The notes: generated by a model not told the origin, from the letters alone. A DNA stretch of 64,000 nucleotides from Flavobacterium sp. ACN2 (GCF_002303885.1 NZ_MRCM01000020.1:1-64000); one strand, 5' to 3'. Shown: positions 25,722 through 35,598, counted from the stretch's first letter. Translations and numbers: made by a program.

Positions 25722-26519
25722 TTATTTCAAAACTGTAGATAGTTCTACAAGTTCAAATTCTGGATCATGGGTTATAAATTCTCTTATCAATGCAGCATGA
25801 CCAGCGCCAACTAAAACCATTATTTTGTTATCTGTGCTTTCAGTTAGTTTCTGAATTAAAGAATACATATATAAATTTCTTTTGTACCAATTTGAAACTA
25901 AAGACGGTCCCGTAAAATCATCTGGATTTCCAGCTCTATTTGCTACTTCCAAATACCATTGGATGTTTTTATTTTCGGTTTCTTTTTTATTGTAATGCAG
26001 CATGAGTTCTTGTAACGAGCTTTTTGTTATTCTTTCATTATGATCTTTTTCATTTCTTTTTTTCCACTCATTATTTCTTTTCAATAAATCCTGTTGGTTT
26101 GCTTTTTCCATTGACATCAGTAAACTGTCATATGGAAAAGAAGTATAGAGATTCATTCCGTATAATTTTTTATGATTCAGTTTTTTAGCCGTACGGAGTG
26201 CCAGTTGTGTTATTTCGTTTTTGTTAGTTTTAAAAAGACTGTCGGTGTTTTTATTGTAAAACTTATCTAAATCGGCTTGCTCGTTAAATTCCCATTCTAC
26301 AAATATTTTATCTGGGCCAAATTTTTTGATTTTGTCACTCATTATTTCGAGTTCTTTTTGGCTTTTCTCAGACAAGATATCAAAACTGTTTAATTGAGCA
26401 ACGTCAAGACCAGGGTTGGCGTAATGAAATGTTCCAACCAATAGAATCTGCTTTTTCTTAGTTTGAGCAGATGCCATGTTAAATGTTATAAGAGCTAGTA
26501 ATAGAATAATTTTTTGCAT
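25722..26519 (-). CDS. DUF5694 secreted protein (TraB/ChaN-like), copy 1
   Basis: A 265-residue exported protein with a Sec signal peptide (cleavage near 18, ASAQT). The mature part begins KKQILLVGTFHYANPG and ends with VLVGAGHAALIREFI. The GTFH and GxGH motifs are typical of the DUF5694/TraB/ChaN-like superfamily (related to EreA and Tiki-type metal-dependent hydrolases), where the histidines are thought to bind metal. Its paralogue sits directly upstream, 82 bp away, so the two genes are a tandem duplication. The substrate is unknown. Confidence 0.8.
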   Translation of the reverse strand: MQKIILLLALITFNMASAQTKKKQILLVGTFHYANPGLDVAQLNSFDILSEKSQKELEIMSDKIKKFGPDKIFVEWEFNEQADLDKFYNKNTDSLFKTNKNEITQLALRTAKKLNHKKLYGMNLYTSFPYDSLLMSMEKANQQDLLKRNNEWKKRNEKDHNERITKSSLQELMLHYNKKETENKNIQWYLEVANRAGNPDDFTGPSLVSNWYKRNLYMYSLIQKLTESTDNKIMVLVGAGHAALIREFITHDPEFELVELSTVLK

Positions 26520-26601
26520 GATTTTTTGTTTTTATGGATAATGTATATCGTAGAGGCACACTGCAGTCTACGCAAAGTTTAATGATGTGGTTAAAAAAAT
26601 A

Positions 26602-27399
26602 TTATTTCAAAACAGTCGATAATTCTACGATTTCAAATTCTGGATCATGTGCTAGAAATTCTCTTAGCATTGCAGCGTGTCCGGCTCCAAGTAAAACCAT
26701 GATTTTATTATCTGAGCTTTCGGTTAATTTCTGAACTAAAGAATACATGTATAAGTTTCTTTTGTACCAATTTGAAACTAAAGAAGCACCAGTAAAGTCA
26801 TCTGGATTTCCAGTTCTGTTTGCTACTTCTAAATACCATTGGATGTTATCTTCATTAGACGCTTTTTCATTGTAGTAAAGCATAAGATCTGTTAAAGAGC
26901 TTTTAGCCATTCTTTCGTTATTATCTTTTACAAACATTTCTGTTGACTCCGTGTTTTTTTTCATTAAATCCTTCTGATTTGCTTTTTCCATTGACATCAT
27001 CAAGCTATCATAAGGAAAACGGGTACGATAATCAATCCCGTACATCTTTTTATGATTCAGTTTTTTAGCAGTACGTAATGCTAATTGAGTAATTTCATTT
27101 AGATCTTTTTTAAGTAAACTGTCGGTGTTTTTATTGTAATACTTGTCTAGCTCAGCTTGTTTGCTAAATTTCCATTCTACAAATATTTTGTCTGGACCAA
27201 ATTTCTTGATTTTGTCACTCATAATTTCGAGCTCTTTTTGGCTTTTATCAGACATTACATTAAAAGTTTTTATTTTGGCAACATCATGACCAGGATTGGC
27301 GTAATGAAAAGTTCCAATTAATAAAATTTGTTTTTTCTTAGTTTGAGCAGAAGTTAAGTTTAATGTAATAATTGCGAGTAATAAAATGATTTTGTGCAT
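26602..27399 (-). CDS. DUF5694 secreted protein (TraB/ChaN-like), copy 2
   Basis: Same length (265 residues) and layout as the next gene downstream: signal peptide ending near TSAQT, then KKQILLIGTFHYANPGHD, then FVEWKFSKQAELDKYYNKNT, and MVLLGAGHAAMLREFL close to the end. The two copies agree at most positions, with scattered substitutions, indicating an old but clear tandem duplication. A -7-like TACATTTG lies just upstream on the minus strand (about 27422-27429). This copy is probably the first gene of a two-gene unit. Confidence 0.8.
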   Translation of the reverse strand: MHKIILLLAIITLNLTSAQTKKKQILLIGTFHYANPGHDVAKIKTFNVMSDKSQKELEIMSDKIKKFGPDKIFVEWKFSKQAELDKYYNKNTDSLLKKDLNEITQLALRTAKKLNHKKMYGIDYRTRFPYDSLMMSMEKANQKDLMKKNTESTEMFVKDNNERMAKSSLTDLMLYYNEKASNEDNIQWYLEVANRTGNPDDFTGASLVSNWYKRNLYMYSLVQKLTESSDNKIMVLLGAGHAAMLREFLAHDPEFEIVELSTVLK

Positions 27400-27620
27400 G
27401 ACGTTTTGTTTTTAAATTCATGACAAATGTATTCCCTCTTTTGACCTCTATTTTTTGTTTTTGATGAACATAGAATTTCATTTTATAAACACATGAAATT
27501 TGCAGTTTAATAATTTCATGTAAAGTTTTTGATAGTTCATCCCTAAAAAAGCATGTTTTAAATAAATGTCATTTTCGATTGCAGGCTTAATTGTATTTTT
27601 GAGCTAATTATCATAAAACT

Positions 27621-28661
27621 ATGAAATCAAGAATCCCTTTTTACTATCACATTGTCTTTTTCTTATTATTATTTCTAACGTATATTTTCTGGGATATTGG
27701 ACTTAATGATCAAAAAATAGAAATTGTAATAAAAGCAATATGTTATGGAATTACGCCAACTCATTTGTTAGCAATATTTTGTATTTACATTCTTAATTTT
27801 TATTACTTCTGTGAATGGTTTTTAAACAGGAAGAAATTAGTTTTTTATATTCTGACAATTCCAGTTTCGCTATTGCTTTTTGCGGCTGTTCGCTATTTTT
27901 TGCAAGAAGTGGTTATGTTTAATATTACCGGAATGCACAACTACTATGAAGAAGCTAGAGAAATAGGTTATTACATAAAAGACAATTTTTTCTTCGGATT
28001 GCCAGCTGTACTTTTAAGCGCACTGACTTTTTTATTTTGGCAGTTTCATACTACGCAACATCAAAATCAGGAATTGCTTCTGGAGAATAAAAAAGCAGAG
28101 TTTCAAATGCTGAAAGCACAGGTTAGTCCGCATTTTTTGTTTAATACGCTGAATTCTTTTTATAGCCAGTTGGTTTTAAAAGAAGATGAAATGGCTGATG
28201 ATATTTTGGTTCTTTCTGATTTACTTCGATATGTTATTACAGAAACAGACAAAGATGAAGCAATACTTTCCAAAGAAATTCAATTCATTCAAAACTATAT
28301 TCATTTGCAAAAGAAAAGATTTGAAGATCAGTTGTTTTTAGATTTTTCGGTTGAAGGAAATTATTCAAACGAAAAAATCATTTCATCGGCTTTGGTTCAT
28401 TTTGTTGAGAATGTTTTCAAGCATGGGAAATTTAATAATGAAGAAGAGAAAGCCATTATTTCAATTCGAATAAAGGACGATTTTCTAGAAATTTCAACTT
28501 TCAATTATTTCATTGAAGGAGAAAATTATTCTTCAACAGGAATTGGTTTTGATAATTTGACAAAAAGGCTGGAATACACCTATAAAAGCCAATTTATTCT
28601 GGAAAAAACAGAAGAAAATAATATCTTTAAAACTTACTTAAAAATACCGCTAAAGAAATAA
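27621..28661 (+). CDS. LytS/YehU-type sensor histidine kinase
   Basis: A 346-residue membrane kinase of the His_kinase (PF06580) type. Four hydrophobic segments occupy about 10-140. The short coiled linker is followed by the phospho-acceptor motif AQVSPHFLFNTLNSFYSQL with H171, and an ATPase domain with LVHFVENVFKHGK near 262 (N-box) and STGIGFDNLTKRLE near 305 (G-box). No extracellular sensor domain is visible, so any signal is sensed in or at the membrane. The gene is followed after 3 bp by its LytTR response regulator. Confidence 0.92.
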   Translation: MKSRIPFYYHIVFFLLLFLTYIFWDIGLNDQKIEIVIKAICYGITPTHLLAIFCIYILNFYYFCEWFLNRKKLVFYILTIPVSLLLFAAVRYFLQEVVMFNITGMHNYYEEAREIGYYIKDNFFFGLPAVLLSALTFLFWQFHTTQHQNQELLLENKKAEFQMLKAQVSPHFLFNTLNSFYSQLVLKEDEMADDILVLSDLLRYVITETDKDEAILSKEIQFIQNYIHLQKKRFEDQLFLDFSVEGNYSNEKIISSALVHFVENVFKHGKFNNEEEKAIISIRIKDDFLEISTFNYFIEGENYSSTGIGFDNLTKRLEYTYKSQFILEKTEENNIFKTYLKIPLKK

Positions 28662-28664
28662 TTT

Positions 28665-29378
28665 ATGACTTTTAAATGCATAATTGTCGACGACGAACCG
28701 CCTGCAACGCGAATATTGGAAAATTACATCGGAAAAGTGAATTTTCTGGAGAAGGTTGGCGTTTTTAATGATTCGTTAAAAGCATTAGAATTTCTAAACT
28801 CACAATCTGTAGATGTTATTTTTCTAGATATTCAAATGCCTCAATTAACAGGTTTACAGATTTCTAAAATTATTTCTAAAGATATAAAAGTCATTTTTAC
28901 AACAGCTTATCCAGATTTTGCTTTAGAAGGATTTGAGTTGAATGCAGTCGATTATTTATTAAAACCAATTGCATTCGAACGTTTTTATCAAGCTGTTTCT
29001 AAATTAAACTCTGAACCGAAAATAGAAGTTTCGAGCACCAGTAACAGCACTGTACCAGATTTTTTATTTATAAAAACCGATGGAAAAAATAAATTTCAGA
29101 AAGTTTTTTTGAACGAAGTTTTGTACGTAGAAAGTTTACAGAATTATGTTTGCATTCATACTGTAAAGCAGCAGATTATTACACATTCGTCATTAAAAAA
29201 TGTTATTGAATCATTACCAGAAAAAGATTTTATTCAAATACATAAATCGTATGTGGTTTCATTGCAGCATATAGAATCGACAGATAATTTTTCGGTTTTT
29301 ATAAATGGAAAAGAATTGCCAATTGGAGCTACTTTTAAAGATGCTTTTTTTGATAAAATAGAAGAGAATAAAATTTAA
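28665..29378 (+). CDS. LytTR-family response regulator
   Basis: A 237-residue response regulator: receiver domain (about 3-118) with the acidic pocket DDE at 9-11, the phospho-acceptor D55 in IFLDIQMP, and a conserved lysine in YLLKPIAF near 104; then a LytTR DNA-binding domain (about 135-232) with LYVESLQNYVCIHT and HKSYVVSLQHIES. It is the partner of the kinase 3 bp upstream. Targets are unknown. In Bacteroidota these pairs often control nearby or self promoters, but no adjacent target operon is evident. Confidence 0.93.
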   Translation: MTFKCIIVDDEPPATRILENYIGKVNFLEKVGVFNDSLKALEFLNSQSVDVIFLDIQMPQLTGLQISKIISKDIKVIFTTAYPDFALEGFELNAVDYLLKPIAFERFYQAVSKLNSEPKIEVSSTSNSTVPDFLFIKTDGKNKFQKVFLNEVLYVESLQNYVCIHTVKQQIITHSSLKNVIESLPEKDFIQIHKSYVVSLQHIESTDNFSVFINGKELPIGATFKDAFFDKIEENKI

Positions 29379-29385
29379 TTTTTTT

Positions 29386-29505
29386 TAACCGCAAAGTGCG
29401 CAAGGATTTTTGACTAAGTATTGTAAATACAAACGCAAAGTTCGCAAAGCTTTGTGAATAAAACTTTGCGAACTTTACGTAAATCTTAGCGTTCTTAGCG
29501 GTTAA
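29386..29505. repeat. Inverted repeat of the aaccgcaaag family, copy 2
   Basis: It starts taaccgcaaagtgcgcaagg and ends ttagcggtta. The middle arms cgcaaagttcgcaaag and ctttgcgaacttt are the same as in the copy at 25520-25711, but the inner gccacgaattc hairpin is missing. It again lies between two converging genes. Confidence 0.85.
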
Positions 29506-29513
29506 ATCCTCAA

Positions 29514-29981
29514 TTACGATTTTTTCTTATTGCCGTTTTTGAAAACCACTTTTTCTACCACAACTGGTTTTCCATTTCCTTTTGGGAATGCTTTCTTTTT
29601 AGGTTTTCCAGCTGATGAACCTGACTTTGAAGAACTTTGATCTCCTCTATATTTTTCTGAATCTTTGGGAGTAGCTTTAAATTCTGGTCTTTCTTTAGAA
29701 GTTTCCTTCTTCGGAATTTCAGATTTATGTTTTGCTAAAACATCATTAGGATTTTTAGGATTTTCTTTAGTTCCTCTTAGATGAATAACCAATCCGTTTA
29801 GGAAGTTTCTTAAAACCTGATCGCCACATTCCATGTAATTTGGATGATCTTCTGCTCTAAAAAAAGCGCCCAATTCTGATTTTGAAATTCTAAAATCTAC
29901 TAATTCTAAAATTTCAATTATTTGGTCATCACGGAGCATCAAAGCCACGCGAAGTTTTTTAAGTATATCGTTATTCGTCAT
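29514..29981 (-). CDS. DUF1456 family protein (YehS-like)
   Basis: A 155-residue protein with one visible DUF1456 repeat region: NNDILKKLRVALMLRDDQIIEI followed by ELGAFFRAEDHPNY and MECGDQVLRNFLNGLVIHLRG. The E. coli YehS family usually has two such repeats over about 150 residues; here the second repeat is the segment around 40-75. The C-terminal half (about 85-155) is lysine-, serine- and proline-rich and probably disordered, an extension common in Bacteroidota. Its function is unknown. It stands alone on its strand. Confidence 0.82.
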   Translation of the reverse strand: MTNNDILKKLRVALMLRDDQIIEILELVDFRISKSELGAFFRAEDHPNYMECGDQVLRNFLNGLVIHLRGTKENPKNPNDVLAKHKSEIPKKETSKERPEFKATPKDSEKYRGDQSSSKSGSSAGKPKKKAFPKGNGKPVVVEKVVFKNGNKKKS

Positions 29982-30017
29982 TGTTTTATTTTTTACAAAG
30001 GTAGTTTTTTAAAATGA

Positions 30018-31052
30018 TTAAAATTGAGAATTAAATTCATTTAAAACGCCAACCAATTTATCTAAATCTTCTTTTGTGTGATTTGCGGTTACTACAATGC
30101 GATTAAGCGGTTCAGCTTCTTTAGTATATTTAAAACTGGCAATAATTATATTTTCGTTTTTTAATTGGCTAATTAATTCTTTTGGTAATAAGTAAATTAA
30201 AGGATAATCTGCATCAAACTTAACGTTCTTATTTTTAATTAAAATAGAATCGATATAACTCAAATTATCTTTCAGTTTTTGATGCTGTATTTTATAAATT
30301 TCAGAAGCATCAGAAAGTGTTTGTACAAAAGCGGGATTCATTCCTGCGGCGCTTGTAAAAGTTTCAATTTCTTTTATTTCTTTGATGAATTTCGAATCTG
30401 AAGCCATCACTCCGCCTGTTAATCCGAAAGCTTTTCCTAGAGACGAAACCAGGATTTTTCTTTTAATTGGAAAATCAATTGAGGAATAGATTCCAGAACC
30501 ATTTTTGCCAATAATTCCCAACGAATGTGATTCATCAACAACCAAGGTAATTTCTTTATGATTTGAAATCTGTTTTAAGAAAGATAAATCAACAGGTTTG
30601 GTTTGGAAGGAAGGAACGCCATCGGTCAAAATGGTTATTTTTTCTGATTTAGGATCTAATAAGTGCTCATTCAATTTTTCATTTATAAAAACAGGAAAAC
30701 TATTCTCAATTTGAATAGCCGAATGAATTTCGTTTAAATGATAAAAGCAATCGGTTTGTTTTTTCAATTTTTCTAGAACCAATTTCCCAGCCAACATTCC
30801 AGAAGAAACGGTTACAGCATCTTCAGAACCAATATGTTGAATTAAAAAATTTTCGCCAGCAGTATAAGCGCTCAATTTAATATTCGCAGTTCTCGAACTT
30901 CCGTAAGTTGTTCCCCATTTTAAAATGTTCTGAACTACTAAATCTTGAAATTTCTTATTTGTTGGAAGTCCCAAATAGGCAGTTCCTCCAAAATACAGAT
31001 ACTGTTTTTGGTCGATTTCAATGATTCGATCTGGAAATTTTTCGACTATCAT
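30018..31052 (-). CDS. PLP-dependent enzyme of the KBL/AONS (alpha-oxoamine synthase-like) family
   Basis: A 344-residue fold type I aminotransferase-class enzyme. GGTAYLGL near 22-29, GSSRTANIKLSAYTAGE near 52, DESHSLGIIGKNGSGIY near 172-189, and the PLP-binding lysine in LVSSLGKAFGLTGG near 200-213 place it with glycine C-acetyltransferase and 8-amino-7-oxononanoate synthase. It is about 50 residues shorter than those enzymes, so the exact reaction is uncertain, and no biotin genes are nearby. It begins one base after the dipeptide epimerase stop and surely forms an operon with it, suggesting an amino-acid or peptide-related job. Confidence 0.8.
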   Translation of the reverse strand: MIVEKFPDRIIEIDQKQYLYFGGTAYLGLPTNKKFQDLVVQNILKWGTTYGSSRTANIKLSAYTAGENFLIQHIGSEDAVTVSSGMLAGKLVLEKLKKQTDCFYHLNEIHSAIQIENSFPVFINEKLNEHLLDPKSEKITILTDGVPSFQTKPVDLSFLKQISNHKEITLVVDESHSLGIIGKNGSGIYSSIDFPIKRKILVSSLGKAFGLTGGVMASDSKFIKEIKEIETFTSAAGMNPAFVQTLSDASEIYKIQHQKLKDNLSYIDSILIKNKNVKFDADYPLIYLLPKELISQLKNENIIIASFKYTKEAEPLNRIVVTANHTKEDLDKLVGVLNEFNSQF

Positions 31053-31053
31053 T

Positions 31054-32064
31054 TTACAGCAATGTAACTCCTGTTCCGTTAAGATTTGAATAATTGACTA
31101 CACCGTCTTCAATTGTTACACCAGTTGCAATATCTTCAGACAAAAGCAAGGCGCCATCCATATCAACATAATCCAATTGAGGAAGCAAATGTGCAATAGC
31201 AGAAATACCTACAGTAGATTCGGTCATACAGCCCACCATTGTTTTTAAACCTAGTTTTTTGGCTTCTTCGATCATGCGTTTTCCTGGGGTTAGTCCGCCG
31301 CATTTTACGAGTTTTACATTTACGCCATGAAAATGGTTAAAACATTTCGCCACATCTTCTTCAATAATACAGCTTTCGTCAGCAATTACAGGAAGGACAG
31401 AATGTTTGAAGACTTCTTTGTGGCCTTCCCAATTATCAGCCTTCATTGGCTGTTCTAGAAATTCAACACCCAATTTTTTTAATTCGGCCGCATTATTGAT
31501 GGTTTCGTCAACCGTCCATCCACAATTGGCATCAATTCTAAAAATGGCATTGGTATGTTTTCTAAGTTCTTTTACAATAGCAATATCTTCCTTTGTTCCC
31601 AATTTAATTTTATAAATAGGCCAAGGCAGTTCTTGCATTTTAAAAACCATTTTTTCAATCGTATCAATTCCAATCGTATAATCAGTCAACGGATTATGAT
31701 CGGTTTTGTAATTCCATAATTCGTATAATTTCTTTCCTTTTTTACGAGCATATAAATCATTATAAGCTAAATCTAAAGCGCATAAAGCAAACATATCCTC
31801 TTTTAAATACGGATGAATTTTTGACCAAAAAACTTCTGGAGTTTCATTTTCTGTGTTTTCAATAATCGATCTAATTTTCTCCAAATCAGCGATCATCATT
31901 GGAACCGTAATATGATAATATGGATTTGAAGTAGCTTCTCCAAAACCAGAAAAACCATCACTTTGTAATTCTACAATTAAGGAAGGCTGAAAATCTATAG
32001 ATTCTCTAGAAATCGTAAAAGTGTGTTTTAGTTTTAGATTGTATTCTCTTAAAATTAGTTTCAT
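31054..32064 (-). CDS. L-Ala-D/L-Glu (dipeptide) epimerase
   Basis: A 336-residue enolase-superfamily enzyme of the dipeptide epimerase type, which in many bacteria converts L-Ala-D-Glu from murein recycling to L-Ala-L-Glu. The KxK catalytic motif (YKIKLG, about 155-160), metal ligands in FRIDANCGW near 178, EFLEQPM near 205 and VIADES near 230, and the second lysine in VNVKLVKCGG near 250-260 are all seen. Substrate range within this group varies, so L-Ala-Glu is a family-based inference. It overlaps tightly in an operon with the PLP enzyme downstream. Confidence 0.88.
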   Translation of the reverse strand: MKLILREYNLKLKHTFTISRESIDFQPSLIVELQSDGFSGFGEATSNPYYHITVPMMIADLEKIRSIIENTENETPEVFWSKIHPYLKEDMFALCALDLAYNDLYARKKGKKLYELWNYKTDHNPLTDYTIGIDTIEKMVFKMQELPWPIYKIKLGTKEDIAIVKELRKHTNAIFRIDANCGWTVDETINNAAELKKLGVEFLEQPMKADNWEGHKEVFKHSVLPVIADESCIIEEDVAKCFNHFHGVNVKLVKCGGLTPGKRMIEEAKKLGLKTMVGCMTESTVGISAIAHLLPQLDYVDMDGALLLSEDIATGVTIEDGVVNYSNLNGTGVTLL

Positions 32065-32105
32065 GGCTAATCCTTGTTTTGTGTTTCTGTTTAAAAAATA
32101 GAATT

Positions 32106-33335
32106 CTAACTCTTTTTGATTGACATTTTTATACCAATGCCTGTTTGTAAATCTGGTGCATTATCTAGATTTAAATCTTCCCGAAGATACACAAAATAAG
32201 AAAATCGCTTCGTAGAATAAGTACAAATTGCACTCCATCCTTCTAAATCTTCATACAAATGAGATATGGTCTTTTGCCAGTGCGTATTTATTCTTTGGCC
32301 CGTTAGAACAATATAATCCATATCTTTTTTCTTGTTGTAAGAATTCTGGAAATTATAATTGATACCGTATGAAATTCGATTGTTGTTTTTAAGTTTTACT
32401 TTGTAATTAATAAGACCTTCAAAACTGCATAAAAAATCTTGATTGCTAAGATTTACACCATCTCCATATTCAAAAATGTGCTGACGTAAAACACCTAAAC
32501 TTAATCCGAAACTTAGAATATTTTTATCCTTAATGATCATTTTTTTTAAGATAGAAGAAGAAATTCCGAAATCTGAAGCAGGATTATATTTAGAAGTATT
32601 AATACCCAGCTGAGCGCCAAAATTTAAGTAAATATGATGTTTTTCATTCATCTCTAATTTAGGGTAATACGTATAATTTATATCAAGCCCGGAAATTAGA
32701 AAGTCATTGTTATCCATTGTTAAGACCTTATTATTTTCATCTTTATAAGCTATTCCAGCTTGGTTTATACCATAATGGTATCTAGAAAAAGGATCTTTTC
32801 CGCCTGCAATATTGCGATGAAACCATTCGATTGATTCATCTGAAGTAAAAATAGAATACGGATATTTACCTCGATCGAGTGAGTTAGCTCGAAGGCTGAA
32901 ACTCAATTCGTGATTAACTGTAAGTGGTAAGGTAAAATTAAAGCGATACGATCGAATAACGCCATCGGCTTCAAATTCTTTAATTTTGGATGGCACTTTA
33001 TCTAAATCAAATGAAAATTCGCGCGTATGCCAAGGTTGGTTTTTAGAAATTTCGCGGTCATTCGGATCAGTTAGTTCGTATGATTTTACATAAGGAAGCA
33101 CCACGTTTCCGCTTGAAGCTTCAAATGCGAATGAATATTTGTCAGTCGAGCGAACGTTGAAATTGTGGTTTAATCTTGATATATAAATACCAAATGGATG
33201 AGTCGAAAGAGTATTAGGTTTTATAATGTCGGATGAATTTTCTAATTCTTCATTCCAAAAATCACTTTTATTTGATTGTGCTGTTGATACGCAGCTAAAA
33301 ATTAAAAAAACAAAAAAGAGTATGTAATATTTCAT
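32106..33335 (-). CDS. Outer-membrane beta-barrel-like exported protein, unknown
   Basis: A 409-residue exported protein with a signal peptide (cleavage near residue 19, CVSTAQ). The mature part is built of alternating strands rich in aromatic residues (HLYEDLEGWSAICTYSTKRF; ISYGINYNFQNSYNKKK) with no enzyme motif, and its last strand ends in GIKMSIKKS. This is typical of Bacteroidota outer-membrane beta-barrels of unknown function. It lies 41 bp upstream of the epimerase gene and may share its operon, which would fit a role in uptake, but this is only a guess. Confidence 0.65.
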   Translation of the reverse strand: MKYYILFFVFLIFSCVSTAQSNKSDFWNEELENSSDIIKPNTLSTHPFGIYISRLNHNFNVRSTDKYSFAFEASSGNVVLPYVKSYELTDPNDREISKNQPWHTREFSFDLDKVPSKIKEFEADGVIRSYRFNFTLPLTVNHELSFSLRANSLDRGKYPYSIFTSDESIEWFHRNIAGGKDPFSRYHYGINQAGIAYKDENNKVLTMDNNDFLISGLDINYTYYPKLEMNEKHHIYLNFGAQLGINTSKYNPASDFGISSSILKKMIIKDKNILSFGLSLGVLRQHIFEYGDGVNLSNQDFLCSFEGLINYKVKLKNNNRISYGINYNFQNSYNKKKDMDYIVLTGQRINTHWQKTISHLYEDLEGWSAICTYSTKRFSYFVYLREDLNLDNAPDLQTGIGIKMSIKKS

Positions 33336-33449
33336 TCTAGAATTTAAAAATTTTGATAAATCTAATGAATTTTAAAAAGATTAGATTGGTTAATTTTTAA
33401 AAAATGAATTTCTTTATTATGGGTTTAATTGTTTTGAAATAAAGTTTTT

Positions 33450-35441
33450 TTAAGGCAGCTGTTCCTGTAATTTTTTAATTTCGTCACGAAGCTTTGCGGC
33501 TTGCAAAAAGTCTAGTTCTTTTGCCGCTTTTTCCATTGTTTTACGCTTTTCACGAATCATTTTTTCCAATTCAGCTTTAGATAAATAGGCAGTTTCTGGC
33601 TCAGCAGCAACAGGAATTGGATGGCCTAATTCATATTCTACCAATGGGTTTTTGGTGAAAGCGCTTTCGATTTTCTTGTTTAGAGCTTGAGGAGTTATAT
33701 TATTTTCTACGTTGTAATTAATCTGTTTGGTTCTTCTGTAATTGGTTTCGTCAATTGTTCGCTGCATACTCGCTGTAATTTTATCAGCATACATAATTGC
33801 TTTACCATTTAAGTTTCTCGCTGCACGACCAATAGTTTGTGTTAAAGATCTATGGTTACGCAAGAAACCTTCTTTGTCGGCATCTAAAATGGCAACGAGA
33901 GAAACCTCTGGTAAATCTAAACCTTCACGAAGTAAGTTTACTCCAATAAGAACATCAAAAATACCTTTTCGCAAGTCTTGCATGATTTCAATACGTTCTA
34001 AAGTATCAACTTCAGAATGTATGTAACGGCATCGAATGCTTACTTTTGTTAAGTATTTGGCCAATTCTTCGGCCATTCTTTTGGTTAAAGTCGTAACAAG
34101 AACTCTTTCGTCTAATTCACAGCGAACCTGAATTTCTTCAATCAAGTCATCAATCTGATTTAAGCTTGGACGAACTTCAATTTCAGGGTCTAATAATCCA
34201 GTCGGGCGAATAATTTGCTCAACATAAATACCATCCGATTTTTGCAATTCGTAATCTGCAGGAGTTGCAGAAACATAAATCACTTGATTTTGCAACGCTT
34301 CAAATTCTTCAAATTTCAAAGGTCGGTTGTCCATTGCTGCAGGAAGACGGAAACCATATTCTACCAAGTTTTCTTTTCGGCTTCGGTCACCTCCGTACAT
34401 GGCATGAACTTGCGAAACGGTCACGTGACTCTCATCAACCACCATTAAATAATCACTTGGAAAATAATCTAACAAGCAGAAAGGTCTTGTTCCTGCTTCA
34501 CGTCCGTCAAGATATCTTGAGTAATTTTCAATTCCAGAACAATAACCTAATTCGCGAATCATTTCTAAATCAAAATTGGTTCTTTCTTCCAAACGTTTTG
34601 CTTCAAGATGTTTTCCAATTTCTTTAAAATAATCAACTTGTTTCACTAAATCCTGCTGAATTTGCCAAATCGCGCCTTGTAAAACTTCTGGAGAAGTCAC
34701 AAACATATTGGCAGGATAGATTGTTAAGCGCTGAAATTTTTCTATTACCTGAGAAGTTTTGGCATCAAATGCTTCGATTTCTTCAATTTCATCTCCAAAA
34801 AAATGAATTCGATACGCATCATCGGCATAACTCGGATAAACTTCTACTGTATCTCCTTTAATTCTAAAAGTTCCAGGATTAAAATCGGCTTCAGTTCTGG
34901 CATATAAACTCTGAACTAAACTATGCAATAATTTAGTTCTCGAAATAACCTGATCACGTTTAATTTCAATTACGTTTTTCTGAAATTCAACAGGGTTTCC
35001 GATACCATATAGACAAGAAACAGAAGCTACAACCAAAACGTCACGTCTTCCTGAAAGTAGGGAAGAAGTGGTGCTTAAACGCATTTTCTCCAATTCTTCA
35101 TTGATAGATAAATCTTTTTCAATGAAAACTCCCGTTACGGGCATAAAAGCTTCTGGCTGATAATAGTCGTAATAAGAAACGAAGTACTCCACCGCATTGT
35201 TTGGAAAAAACTGTTTGAACTCCGAATACAATTGCGCTGCTAAAGTTTTGTTGTGTGCCAAAACCAAAGTGGGTCTTTGCACTTCCTCAATAACATTGGC
35301 AACAGTAAACGTTTTTCCGGAACCGGTAACTCCTAATAATGTTTGGTATTTATCTCCGTCAACCACGCCTTGCGCCAATTTTTGTATGGCTTGTGGCTGA
35401 TCTCCTTTTGGACTATATTCTGAAGAAACTTGAAATTTCAT
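33450..35441 (-). CDS. uvrB: Excinuclease ABC subunit B
   Basis: DNA-damage recognition helicase of nucleotide excision repair, working with UvrA and UvrC. The 663 residues are complete: Walker A VTGSGKT near 38-44, the beta-hairpin region with YFVSYYDYYQPEAF near 86-99, the DEAD-like motif VVDESH near 336-341, helicase motif VI QTIGRAARN near 536-544, and the C-terminal UVR domain (about 620-660, AKELDFLQAAKLRDEIKKL) that binds UvrC. Length and motifs are normal. It is a single gene. Confidence 0.98.
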   Translation of the reverse strand: MKFQVSSEYSPKGDQPQAIQKLAQGVVDGDKYQTLLGVTGSGKTFTVANVIEEVQRPTLVLAHNKTLAAQLYSEFKQFFPNNAVEYFVSYYDYYQPEAFMPVTGVFIEKDLSINEELEKMRLSTTSSLLSGRRDVLVVASVSCLYGIGNPVEFQKNVIEIKRDQVISRTKLLHSLVQSLYARTEADFNPGTFRIKGDTVEVYPSYADDAYRIHFFGDEIEEIEAFDAKTSQVIEKFQRLTIYPANMFVTSPEVLQGAIWQIQQDLVKQVDYFKEIGKHLEAKRLEERTNFDLEMIRELGYCSGIENYSRYLDGREAGTRPFCLLDYFPSDYLMVVDESHVTVSQVHAMYGGDRSRKENLVEYGFRLPAAMDNRPLKFEEFEALQNQVIYVSATPADYELQKSDGIYVEQIIRPTGLLDPEIEVRPSLNQIDDLIEEIQVRCELDERVLVTTLTKRMAEELAKYLTKVSIRCRYIHSEVDTLERIEIMQDLRKGIFDVLIGVNLLREGLDLPEVSLVAILDADKEGFLRNHRSLTQTIGRAARNLNGKAIMYADKITASMQRTIDETNYRRTKQINYNVENNITPQALNKKIESAFTKNPLVEYELGHPIPVAAEPETAYLSKAELEKMIREKRKTMEKAAKELDFLQAAKLRDEIKKLQEQLP

Positions 35442-35598
35442 TTGCGTATACTGAAAATTTGGTTTTGTAAAGATACGAAGTTTGTGTAAGTAAGCAGTTT
35501 AATGTCTGTCCCGAATTGTACTAATTTGCACTAATTTTGTTTGTGAAACCAATGTAAATGCAAAGCTTATTTGTAAAAATGTGTGACAGAAAAAACTC

